Below, one piece after another: positions 23,165 through 33,905 of a DNA stretch of 64,000 nucleotides; the first letter of the stretch is position 1, and every line of letters starts with the position of its first letter. Below the pieces are notes generated by a model that did no database searches, was not told the origin of the DNA, and was given only the letters and a program-made list of their open reading frames with translations. Made by a program: the position numbers and the translations under genes. The DNA lies in the NCBI RefSeq assembly GCF_030272615.1, contig NC_081409.1:476812573-476876572 (forward strand). Direction: 5' to 3'. This DNA is from Cryptomeria japonica. Taxonomy: Eukaryota; Streptophyta; Pinopsida; Cupressales; Cupressaceae.

Positions 23165-26100
23165 TTTGTAAGTGCAAGCAGCTCAAGAAAGATCACTATG
23201 TAAAGATGGCAGAGCACCCAACTTTGAGAGCAAACTATTTAGCAATAATTCAGCAATATAGTACCGATGGGAAGACCAAGTTGAGTCCCATCAAATGTGC
23301 CCAAAACTTTTGAGATTTTTAAATCAGCCCACCCTCTTTGAGAAGCCTTGTGACCAAGCAAGGGGATGATCCCAAAGGGTAAATATTGAGTCTCCTATTG
23401 AGGAGCATGAATCTTCTCAACCTACAAACAAGGTTAAGATCTTGGGGAGTCCACATGAAGAATGTGTAGTCCTACATTGATTGCCTAATCAACAAGGAGA
23501 TGAGCCTACTATGTTGATCTTGGAAAACCCCAACAATAGAAACCTTCAACAAAACATTTAAATTAAGATCAAAGGAATCTCCAAAGAAGGCCAATTACTT
23601 TTCCATTCTACTCTAGTGCTAATCTACTCATATGCTAACAGTGCCAAAGAAAAGGGTTAGAAAGAGTTCCAATTTTTGAAGGAGGTAAGGATCAGAGAAA
23701 CAAAATAGAAAAGAAGCTATGGACCAAAGAGAAAGTTTCAATTTGACTCTTCTTTCAATGTTCAACCTTCTATCTACATTCAAACACTTGTGTGGTCGGG
23801 GATGATTCAACATATCTTTATGGTTTAACATACAAAATGAATGCATTCAATCATATGAAATTGGAAATTAAGCAAGCACCATTCTCATGAAAACATTAAA
23901 CCTACAAAATCAGAGGATCATAAGTAGGCACTAAATACAAGAACACTTCGAGCCAAGGGCACTCTCCAAGACAAGGTGTTGCAAAACAAAGACATAGATA
24001 TGGTTCCATTAAACAAGTAAAAGATCATTTACAAGTGAGCTGAGCTCATATTTATATACAATGGTGCCCTTTGCAATAATTGGGGCCATATAATTTGAGA
24101 AAGAAGGAAAGAAAAGAGTGGGAGAGAAAAATATATAGAAGAGAGGAAGATCAACCTAATGATCGGCTGCAAATAATTGGAAAATAAGCACAAAAGCCTA
24201 ACCTCAAGTAGTCATGCTGCTCATTATTTTCTTATTGAGAATCCCACTCACTAATGATAGTGTGCCTTTGAAATTTGAGCCACTATCTTGAAGAGGCAAC
24301 TAAAAAATGTTGTACAAAGCTCATGGAATCCATAGGTTGTAAATGATTGTTGTTATGGTTGAAAATTCTTTGGCATGAGCAAATGAACTAGACTTGAGCA
24401 ATGAGTGCTCAAAACTATACTAGAAAGTCACAAAAAAGTAGAAGAGACTTCGGAGTGCAAGAGTGGAATATGATGTTGAGTGTATCAAAACTATGTTAGG
24501 AGAAATCTGCTTAAAGAGTAACTTGTGTCCTTTGAAGGTGAGTGGTGGTGGAGCTTGCTTGTGTGTTGCGCCCACTTGGAAAAGTCAATCCACTTTGTTG
24601 AAATGAAAGATCAACAGTTGGGAGGGTTTACTTTGACAACAATTCTTACAACCTTCAAAATATATGTGTTGCTTGTAAGAGCCAACTTTAAGGCAAAGAT
24701 GCACAAGCAAAACCACCTTTATTCAAGCCTCGTGAGCAGAACTATTTTCATTGAAAATTTAGAAAGTCCCACAGAAAGCAAAATTCAATAAGGGGTTAAA
24801 TTTTATTATGAGGTGCAAAAAGTACACAACAGTGATGCTTTTCTTTTTCTTGAATATACTCATTTAAACTTTGTTTCAATTTGTAGCTCATCGTTGTTTC
24901 CTTAAGTCTTCTGCTATAGTCATTATATTGCTTTGTTTCACGAGGGTTGGACTCATTTTTTGCTTGTTCAACTATAGCTGTGACCTCAAATGATTGATTT
25001 TCTTTGTTGTTAGAGGTTTGTATCTCTTGGGATGGGAATAATACGGAAAAATATCAATGTTTAAGAAAGATCCTACACTGCAATGAGATAATTTCATGAT
25101 CAAATGGAAGTTCCTATTCTATTCCTTCCCTGTCTAGCATTGATCTATCAAGAAGAAGCATGCCTAAGTCAATGTTGACACAAATTATTGCAAAACTTAG
25201 CATACCTAGATTCTTGGTGAAGTCTAATGTGATGATGAACCCTCTACTGGCAGCTCCTATCTTCCTTAGAGAACACTCTTTCCAATATTTAATCGGAAGA
25301 ATTGAGAACCTAACACACACAAGGACTATGCTTAGAAGATCTTTGGTTCAGTTGAAGATAAGTTTCATTAAAAGTCTAGAATCCTATATTCATAGACCAT
25401 GTTCATGCTTGAAAAGTGTCATCTCCTTCATTCTTAGAGAAGAGAAGAGCCATGAAATACCCTAGGGATTAATTAAAATATAAACTAACCCCGACAATTC
25501 CTAGTTCTCTTGAACCCATCCATATATTCAGTCTTTGATCTTGGAGTATACCCCATGTATTTGTGGGTCACTTCATGAAGAAGCCAACACCTGTTTTACA
25601 ATTTATCCTTGGAAAAAAAAACTCTTGGAGCAGTTTCTAGCTAAAGATAACAACCATTTTCCTTCTTGGTGATTAAGATGACCCTTGAGATAGTCATGTA
25701 AGCATGGTATTGAAGGTAGTGCTGAAGCTTCTCCATGAAGATATGAGTTGCTTCATTGGGAATCACACATCTGAAATTGTGATTTGGGCTGCATGAGAGA
25801 AGGTTCAAAGAGGAGGCCAAAATGCTTCTAAAGGGCATGTCTTGGTGGTCAATTAGCATTGAGCTAGTTGGTTGTAATCATTAATTTATCTTGGTGTGGA
25901 GGTACGTAAGGCATATATCTTTCACCATTCCTCGGGGCTTTTTTTTGTTCATATAGCTCATAAGTTTCAATTCTAGATCTACGGTTTTATTATGATTTCT
26001 TTTAATTAGTTTTAGCTTTGAATAAAGGAAGCCATTCCTATGCTATATCTTCACAAGAGAATAAGATCTACCTGAAATGAAGGGGCTCTAGTCCCATTAA

Positions 26101-26582
26101 CCGCTTTGTTTCCTACCAGATCAGACCTTGGGTGGACCAAATTTCAGGAGTAATACACTTTCTATATGTGATATTTTATACTATTGGATGTGTCTATGCT
26201 CATATCTCAATTAATATCAAGCTTGAAATGTGTTGGCACTATTGTTCTTCAGTCCTAGGGATAGATACTACTTAATGATAAGAGAATGACATAGCTACTT
26301 AGATGCTCATGCCCTGACCCTCAATACTCACTCGTCTCCCCTCTCAAAAACGTGTCCTCATCTTGGTGATTCATATGGGGACATCTCCAAAAATTAGAAG
26401 ACTTCAAAAAAAGTTTATCTGCATCTCTATACATCTCCTACAAGCATCCCTAAAAAATAGAAGCCTCTTGTAGAGATTTCTCAAAGATATCACATAAATT
26501 ACATTGAATTTTCCTAAAGTTTATATGTTGTTGACAATAGCTAAAAGAACTAATGACTAAAAGACTTGTAATTTTCTATTCT
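23165..26582. other. No gene recognised (3.4 kb of intron)
   Basis: No domain, RNA gene or element end is recognisable. Short open frames (for example 24525-24791 and 25160-25465) have no similarity I know and no splice context. A GTCCCC-like GC patch lies around 26310-26400. Confidence 0.5.
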
Positions 26583-27185
26583 TCTGAATAAAAAATTAAA
26601 AAAAAATTGTAACAAAAAATTTTCTTATCGAGTCGCAAAGAGGAAATAGTATGAAGAAAACACATAATAAGGCATAAGATGTGTGCATGCATTGAAGTTA
26701 AATATAGTCATCTCCATGGATCCTCTACCATATTCTAAAAATAATGGTATTCCCTCCTTAGCCTCTATTTGCAATCTTTGGGTGATTATGATTTACAATT
26801 TAAATGTTTACATCTTGGTGATGATTATCAAATCTTTGCTTGTGTCAACATCTATTATATGTTTTCCAAAGTTTCAAGGACGTCAAGATGGGTTTCAAGG
26901 ATGAGGGGACCATGGTCCAAATTTGAGGAGAGTGGGGAGGGGGAGATTAGTGCAAATATGATATGGTACTTGAAAAATTAGTTATAAGAAAATGTATAAA
27001 AAATAGCAATTGAAACTATTACCTAATATATATAATGCATTGAAAATGTTGAATATCATTATATTATATATTCAAATTTTCAATATGATGATTGCAGAAA
27101 TATTTGGCCAATGCTTCAATGGTCTAATCTAAGACTCTAATTATAATTGCAAAAGGTCACGAAAAACTCCTCGTCGTTGGAATTT
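26583..27185. repeat. 603-bp tandem duplication, copy 1 (uninterrupted)
   Basis: Matches 27186-27295 + 35184-35242 + 36211-36648 in order. This copy lacks element B and the solo LTR and so keeps both empty sites (…GCATTGAAG… near 26691 and …ATTCCCTCC… near 26749). Confidence 0.9.
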
Positions 27186-27295
27186 TTCTGAATAAAAAAT
27201 TTTTAAAAAATTGTAACAAAAATTTCTTATAGAGTCCCAAAGAGGAAATAGTATGAAGAAAACACATAATAAGGCATAAGATGTGTGCATGCATT

Positions 27296-28537
27296 TGTAA
27301 AGCGGAAAATCGCGATCGAACCCTAGTTGCTCTCCCCTCTTCCAACTCCGAGGAGAGAGAAGGGAGATCACTAGGGTTGATGGTTTTCACTTAAGGGAGA
27401 GACTTTACATTCAAAAGAGGGGTTGAAACCCACAAGATCCAATCCCACACAATGCAAGATTGGATGCTAAATGAGTTTCAAGGGTTAAGACAGCAAGGCT
27501 ACCCTCTTTTGTAAAGAATGTTGATAGAAGAATTAAGCTAAGAATGCATAGAAAGTGAGAAAGATTCGCTTATAAACTGAGATAGGGATATAGGATGAAG
27601 CTGCGGACCTGGAATTAGCTGTAAAATGTCGATACGGCGCTGTCCTGCAAATTTGAGCAAAAGTTGACGGGACGATGGCGCCCGGCGTGCACACGGTCCT
27701 CTGAAAAATCCGCGAAACGAAGGGGGATCTGTTCGTCTCTGCACAAGGATTCCAGATCTTCAATTTCAGCCGCGTACCTACAACCTACACACAGAAAAGC
27801 GAAGACGATTGGGGGGTTAGGGATTAGGGGTTTGCCTTTAGGTCAAACCCCGGTTTTGGAATTAACCAAGAAATGAGAAATTGCTGTAAATGTAAATGTA
27901 TGTAATGTAAAACAAGTACTAATACCTTGTTGTAAGGATGTTTGTATCCTTATGTGCGAAGGTATAGATGTTGTTGTTTGTTGTATGTTGTATGTAGCAT
28001 GTAGTAAGTGATCTCCTCTTCAATGGTTGAATCCTTGTCTTGAATGCAACACTTAGCCTTGAATGGAGACTTGGAATGAATGCTTGAATGCTTGAATGCT
28101 TGAGTATAGTTTCCACGCTTGTACACATATGTCCTCCTTCTATTTCCTCTACCCCAAATGGGAGAGAAAAATGGAGTTTATATAATTGTCATTTAGGGCT
28201 GATAGACTGATTTTCCCGACCTTAGGCCGACCAGGAAAGATAATTTTCCAATTTGCAAACATAAAGACCCAAAGTCCAAAAGAGACCAGGCCCAAAATAG
28301 GACCCAGGGACCAGGGCGCTGGGCGCCATGGTCCTGGGGGACCAGGGCGCTGGGCGCTCTGGTCCCACCTCCCGGGACAGCAGGGTGCAAAGGAGGTTCA
28401 GGCCAGGGTGCAAGAAAATGCAGTTTTTGGTGTCGTGAGCAAGTTTCGGGGTCTCCATTCAGGTTTAGTGTTGCGTCGCCATCGTGAAGACCCAAATGCA
28501 GTCGAAATTGCAAGTGTCGCAATTTTAGGACGCTACA
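27296..28537 (-). repeat. 3' LTR of element B (1242 bp)
   Basis: Near-identical to 33906-35178. It contains two 31-bp units of a GGACCA…TGGTCC inverted-repeat motif (28308 and 28339) and one further related motif at 27669-27699. Confidence 0.93.
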
Positions 28538-28556
28538 TTTAGCCCCCACTTTAGCG
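28538..28556 (-). promoter_or_regulatory. Polypurine tract of element B
   Basis: Read on the minus strand, GCTAAAGTGGGGGCTAAA directly precedes the 3' LTR start TGTAGCGTCC. This is the expected plus-strand primer position. Confidence 0.75.
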
Positions 28557-29279
28557 GGAGTATAGGCGTATGCTCATACTTCCGGTAAAGTACAAGGAAA
28601 CAACGTTGAAAGACTTTCACCACGTCAAGGAGGCAAGATACACCAAGCCCCCAATGGACTAAGGATCTTACGACTTCGATTGACAAAGTAAAAGGGAAGA
28701 TCACAAGGGAGAACCATGACTGTCAGTAGTAAGGTTCCCTCACTATGAGTCATGCAAGAAAGATATCAAAAATTTTCCAGGCAAAGCTAAGTTCGCCAAG
28801 AAATTTTTAAGTATCTTGAAAAGATATGAACGGGATGTATGCCCCCCTACGTTAAAGCGATCACACACGCCTCACCGGGGGTGATTGCTTTAAGGTAGTG
28901 ATACATATAAGAATGAGAAGGGAAAGGAGCACGTTATCGCAAGGATTTAGCCCCCAAGTGTGAGATAAGCCCAAGGATAATAGACACAAAACACAAAGCA
29001 CAAGGTGACTTCGCTTTCCTCGGGGTCAGTATGCTGTATGATAATTCATGTATATCATATATATGTATGCATAATTGTTCTTCATTCCCCAATCAAGGAA
29101 GGTCACCTAGAAGAAGGGAACACATGTGTCTTTTGAGTCAACATGAGAGAGATCGAGAGATCTCAATGCTTTGCATCGTCCTCAAGTAGACAACACTAAG
29201 GACAACAAATAGAAGAATGAGAATAACACATAGAAGAAGTGACAAAAGAGAGGAGGAGAGAGTCTGCTATGCTAATGAA
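28557..29279 (-). other. Non-coding tail of element B
   Basis: The 0.7 kb between the ORF stop and the polypurine tract. No domain is recognisable. Confidence 0.5.
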
Positions 29280-32200
29280 CTAGTCTAGCACGTCATCTAC
29301 CCCCCGATCTTGCTGATCAATGTTTCGGGAAGGTAGGGAACACGCTAGAGGAGGAACATCCAACACAGCAGATGGAGCTATCACAAGATCCAAACAAGGG
29401 CTATGTTCATGTCCCAAGCCACAGTGTTCTTGTCTAGGAGCTAGGATAAGTGCTTTAGAAAATTCGTTAGATAGATGGTTATCAATATCAACAAGTTCAT
29501 ATTCACTATCAGAAGCAAGAGGAGTAACATGTTCATCATGAATAACATTTTCATCTATATCATCATCAAGATTTATAAAAATAGGATCTTTAACTCGCAC
29601 CGGATCAAGACCATCATGCATCTTATGTTTAGGAGATTTCGGCTCAATCGTCGGTTGAGGAGAAAATGGAATAATGCTTGTTGAAGGTGTTTTTGGGGAT
29701 TGCAAAGTTTGAAAAGCAGCTGCCTGAGCTCTAAGACGACGCTTTCGTCGGCGTTCACGTGCAGAACGATTTCGTCTAGTCTTAGTAGGAAGTTGCGAAG
29801 ATTGAGGAGGAGGAATGTTCTCATCCTTATCACTTGGGTGTTTAGGTTGTCGTCTCTTAGGTTGAATAATAGGAGAAGAGGAAGGTCTCTTCTCTCCATA
29901 AGAGGAAGGAGGAGGAACTGCTCCATATAAAGGAGGAATATTTGGTTTAGGAAGGAGACCAAGTCCATCATGACGAGGAGGTATAGGTCTACTCTTGGGA
30001 AGTTTATTAGATATAGGCATAGTCACATCCATAGGGATGGGTTGGGAATCTTCTTGAGGAAAGACATTAGTTTTATCTTTCAAAGGAAGAACTTCCTTCT
30101 CAAGAATGATAGGAATGTCAAGTTTGGGTGTTCTAGGTTCGCTTAGAGATAGGATCATATCTTTTTTCCACTTTTGATAAGATTTGAAAAGATGATCACT
30201 TCGCGGTGGAAGAGATTGGAATTGTTTAGGCCAAAAGCAATCAATAGGAACACTAGAAGTTCTTTCAGCAGGTTTAAAGAGACTATGATTGACAGTAACA
30301 ACTTCACCATTATGGGGAAATTTCAAACACTTGTGGATAGGAGAAGCAATAGCTTTCATGGAAGATAGCCAAGGATAGCCAAGCTTCACACGAAATTGTT
30401 CGGATGATGGAATAATAGCAAAGTCCACATCAAGAGATTTGTTATGGACCTCAATAGGTAATGTAATAGAACCAATTGCAGGAGAAGAAAATGCATCAAA
30501 TAATTTCACAATCACATCTGTTTTGTCATAGATCACTTGATTCAATTGCAAAGTAAAAAGAAATTCTTCAGTAATAACATTAACCATGCAAGAAGGATCA
30601 ATAAGCACTCCACGGCAAGGTGTATTCTTGACTTTTGCAACTATATATAAAGGACCATCAGGTGCCCTGATAGTTTCGCTGGAATCAAATGTGATGGAAG
30701 GTTCTTTAGGGATTTTCTGCTGCTCTACAAAGTTAATCACATTCGGAGTCATAGATACGAGATCATCAGGTGAGACAGAGGAATCAGTAGTATCAATCGC
30801 ATTAGAGGTATGAGAAGGCAATGGATCAGTAAAAATCTGAAGATTTTGGTTAGGAGGAGCTACAGATGTGTTGCCTTTATCATTCACTCCAGAAACAGAG
30901 ATAGTATTATTATCAATCAAATCTTGAATTTTCCCCTTTAAAGCAAAACATTTTTCAGTATCATGCCCAGGTTGACGATGAAATTGACAAAAAGATTTGT
31001 TATCAAAATAAGGTGAATTAATCTTTGCAGGATCAATTTGCCTTATAGGAGGAAGAGTAAGCACATTTTGTTCCAATAACTTATTCATAATACTATGCAA
31101 TGATTCATTCAAAGGAGTAAACTTTCTTTCTCTCTTGAAAAACTTAGAAATAGGAGACACACCTGATGCTGCATTCACATTGTTGTTGATGATGTTTTCA
31201 TTGAATTTAATGGACTCTCTATTCGGTTTAAACTTCCCAAATGGTTGTTGACTACTATCACCCTTATCACTCGGAGCCATAGGATGTGATTGTTCCATTT
31301 GACTCACAGTCAGTTGATAATTGTGAAGAGTTGCGCACAACTGTTGGAAAGAAGTAAACTCAGAAAACAGGAGTTTTTCTCTAATGTCTTTTTGTAAATT
31401 AGAAATAAAGATTCTTTGAATATCATTGTCAGGCACTGGAAAGGAAATTTGAGCATACAAATGCTTATATCTACCAATGAAATCAGTCACTTTTTCTTTA
31501 ACACCTTGTTTACAATGCATTAAATCAATCAAAGTAACTTTAGGACTTATATTGTTTTGAAATTGTTGAATAAAAGCATTTGCAAGTTGTTCGAAAGAAG
31601 TAATAGAATAGGAAGGCAACGAGCAATACCATTGTAGGGCTTTGTCTCTTAATGTTCTAGTAAACAGTTTTGCAAGCAATCTTTGGTCATAAGCAAAATC
31701 AGTACATATTGTTTGAAAGGTCTTAACATGTGTTAGAGGATCACCCTTACCATTATAAAGCTCCAAATGCGGAATTTCAACATGTTTAGGGGGGATAGCT
31801 CGAACAATGTCAAGAGAAAGTGGGCTCGCAACGTCAAATGTGGGCACACTAAACTTAGATTGATTCATAGAGGCAATTTGTTGCTGTAAAGAAGAGACAG
31901 TTTGTGCAAGATTGTTAATGGTTGCTTCAGTCGAAGAGTTCATATTAGACGTGTTAGATTGTGATGGAGGTGTTATGTTATTGAAAGAAGGTAGAGAGTA
32001 AGGTGGTGGGACACTATGATAGTTAGTCATAGGAGATGATTGGACAGGAGGAACACTACAAGGAGGAATGGAATGGTTGAATGAATTGCCCCCTTGTGTC
32101 ATGTTCATTTGTGGAGATGTAATAGGAACACTCACTGAAGGAATGAATGAAGAAGTTGGATTGAATGAAGGAAGAGGGTTAATTGAAGAAGAAGGATTGC

Positions 32201-32723
32201 CCCCATGACTAGTGATCATAGGAGGAATGTCTTGTGTTGAAGTAGTCATTATGTTTGATGTAAAAGTAGGTATACTTGCAATAGGAGTCGTCAAAGGAAT
32301 AGAATGATTGTCTTGAGTAGGAGGTTGTGTATAACCTAAGGTTTCGGCACAACTCTTCATAGGCATCACATTTGAATCCACAATGTGTGCAATACCACGC
32401 AAAATATGAATTCCATTCTTATCACTTTGAAGCATACGTTTTAGACCCTCAATTAAAGGAAGAGCTTGACTATCACGGTATTCTTGAGACATCCATTGTC
32501 GAAAATCGTCAAATTGGTTATCCAATTTTGAAAGTTGTTCTACAGAAACCTCATGGAGAGCTTCTTCATCATTAAGAGGATTAGAGGAATTACCCATGTC
32601 CTCGTTAAAAAGACCATTCAAATTAGGTTCCATCTCCTCAGTAATTAAACCTTGGAAGGACTTAATTCTAAGGCTTCGTCTAACGGGAATAGTGTAGGTA
32701 GGGCTTATTGTTGTAAAACTCAT
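29280..32723 (-). CDS. gag-pro: Gag/protease-like polyprotein of element B, 1147 residues, intact
   Basis: A single uninterrupted frame with ATG at 32723. Residues about 316-480 are a Retrotrans_gag capsid domain (EIPHLELYNGKGDPLTHV … ALQWYCSLPS … LANAFIQQF). Residues 578-592 form a zinc knuckle of the C-x2-H-x3-GH-x4-C type (CQFHRQPGHDTEKC), as in Tat-like plant gypsy elements. Residues 690-800 resemble a retropepsin, but the catalytic triplet reads D-P-S (GVLIDPSCMVNVIT) instead of D-T/S-G. The first 300 residues are Ser/Pro/Thr/Asn-rich and probably disordered. A very basic stretch near residue 980 (RRNRSARERRRKRRLRA) could bind nucleic acid or act as a nuclear signal; an acidic tail follows. 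It probably assembles particles that package its RNA, using a partner element's enzymes. The intact frame in a young element suggests selection on the protein in cis. Confidence 0.9.
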   Translation of the reverse strand: MSFTTISPTYTIPVRRSLRIKSFQGLITEEMEPNLNGLFNEDMGNSSNPLNDEEALHEVSVEQLSKLDNQFDDFRQWMSQEYRDSQALPLIEGLKRMLQSDKNGIHILRGIAHIVDSNVMPMKSCAETLGYTQPPTQDNHSIPLTTPIASIPTFTSNIMTTSTQDIPPMITSHGGNPSSSINPLPSFNPTSSFIPSVSVPITSPQMNMTQGGNSFNHSIPPCSVPPVQSSPMTNYHSVPPPYSLPSFNNITPPSQSNTSNMNSSTEATINNLAQTVSSLQQQIASMNQSKFSVPTFDVASPLSLDIVRAIPPKHVEIPHLELYNGKGDPLTHVKTFQTICTDFAYDQRLLAKLFTRTLRDKALQWYCSLPSYSITSFEQLANAFIQQFQNNISPKVTLIDLMHCKQGVKEKVTDFIGRYKHLYAQISFPVPDNDIQRIFISNLQKDIREKLLFSEFTSFQQLCATLHNYQLTVSQMEQSHPMAPSDKGDSSQQPFGKFKPNRESIKFNENIINNNVNAASGVSPISKFFKRERKFTPLNESLHSIMNKLLEQNVLTLPPIRQIDPAKINSPYFDNKSFCQFHRQPGHDTEKCFALKGKIQDLIDNNTISVSGVNDKGNTSVAPPNQNLQIFTDPLPSHTSNAIDTTDSSVSPDDLVSMTPNVINFVEQQKIPKEPSITFDSSETIRAPDGPLYIVAKVKNTPCRGVLIDPSCMVNVITEEFLFTLQLNQVIYDKTDVIVKLFDAFSSPAIGSITLPIEVHNKSLDVDFAIIPSSEQFRVKLGYPWLSSMKAIASPIHKCLKFPHNGEVVTVNHSLFKPAERTSSVPIDCFWPKQFQSLPPRSDHLFKSYQKWKKDMILSLSEPRTPKLDIPIILEKEVLPLKDKTNVFPQEDSQPIPMDVTMPISNKLPKSRPIPPRHDGLGLLPKPNIPPLYGAVPPPSSYGEKRPSSSPIIQPKRRQPKHPSDKDENIPPPQSSQLPTKTRRNRSARERRRKRRLRAQAAAFQTLQSPKTPSTSIIPFSPQPTIEPKSPKHKMHDGLDPVRVKDPIFINLDDDIDENVIHDEHVTPLASDSEYELVDIDNHLSNEFSKALILAPRQEHCGLGHEHSPCLDLVIAPSAVLDVPPLACSLPSRNIDQQDRGVDDVLD

Positions 32724-33883
32724 GCACTAAAGAAAGAGAGAAGATTTTGAATTTTAAAGGTAGCAAATTTCAGTAAAACCAGCCAATCTTCCAGATTTAA
32801 GCTGTTGAATACAATCAGGACAATCTCCCGAAATTTCGGAAAAAATGTCCGGGACCGTGGCGCTCGGAGTGCACACGGTCCTCGCAACTTTTTTCGAAAT
32901 TTGCAGGGATGAAAGTTATGATGATTTTACAGCTAACCTGAAAAAATTGAGTGATTTTACGATCTGTAGATAGGCCAAATTAAAGTTGCAATCTCAAAAT
33001 TGAACCCTACCAAAATTGTCGAAAAATACAAAATTTGAATTTTAAAAAAGAGAGGGAAACTGAAATTTTGAATTTTATGATTTTAGAGGGAATACCAAAA
33101 GCAATGTAAGTTTTGAAATTTGAAAGTTGACTCAATTTCACGCAAAATTCAATTCTGAAAGCGGAAATCAAAGTTGTTGTAATTAAGCACTTAATTTCAA
33201 AAGTCACAAATTGCAAAAATTTGAATAAATCACTGAAATTTCGAATGAATGTTAACACACTTTTCAGATTTAGGACTGTAAGAAACACAATTTTGACACA
33301 AATTTCAATTTCAACAATTTTTGAATAATTAGAAGCCTCAATCCAAGCAATCACTAGACCAACTTTGACTGTAATTTTGAAGGTGTTATAATTGATAAAA
33401 TCGGCCAAAATTCTGGATTTTAGCAGGAAAATACAGTAAGATCTCGCTCCCGAAATTTCGGAAAAAATGTCGGGGACGATGGCGCTCGTAGTGCACACGG
33501 TCCTCGCAACTTTTTTCCAAATTTTCAGGGATGAAAGATATTGTGATTTTATTGCGGAATCCAAAGTTACAGCCGATTTGGAGATGTTTTGATTAGTGAA
33601 ATTATCAGTCAAAGGTTGAATCAAGAGGGTTTCAAAAATTAGGGTTTTGACACTTAACCACTTAATTTTCAAAATCAAAGCACAAATATGAATTGATAAT
33701 TTGTAATAGAAGGGCAGATCTGAAACAAGCATCAACAATTAAACATTTCACAAGTTTAATTAATTAAAAAGAAAATTTAGGGTTTTTATGCAATTAACCT
33801 CTAAAATTTTGCAAAAGATCAAACATGGAAATGTAATCAAGGAATCCAATTTTCAGATCTAACTATGAATAATCAGAAAGGAT
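32724..33883 (-). other. 5' leader of element B
   Basis: About 1.16 kb between PBS and gag. It includes two copies of the GGACC…GGTCC hairpin motif (32852-32881 and about 33471-33504), each in a block repeated over roughly 100 bp. A 243-codon open frame (33007-33738) has no recognisable domain and a low-complexity composition. Confidence 0.6.
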
Positions 33884-33902
33884 GTTCACGTCGGGTTCAC
33901 CA
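33884..33902 (-). promoter_or_regulatory. Primer binding site of element B
   Basis: On the minus strand TGGTGAACCCGACGTGAAC begins three bases after the 5' LTR end. The TGG start and position fit a PBS. It is not the iMet type, and I cannot name the tRNA with certainty. Confidence 0.7.
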
Positions 33903-33905
33903 AAA

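Noticed and set aside
28186-28549. Open frames of 118 codons on both strands over the LTR hairpin units (also 34706-35264)
   Set aside because: They are created by the GC-rich 31-bp repeats and occur on both strands. No domain.
33007-33738. 243-codon sense open frame in the leader of element B
   Set aside because: Low-complexity I/F/K/L-rich translation across repeated leader blocks, no domain. Kept only as a remark; a real leader protein would need conservation in other copies.
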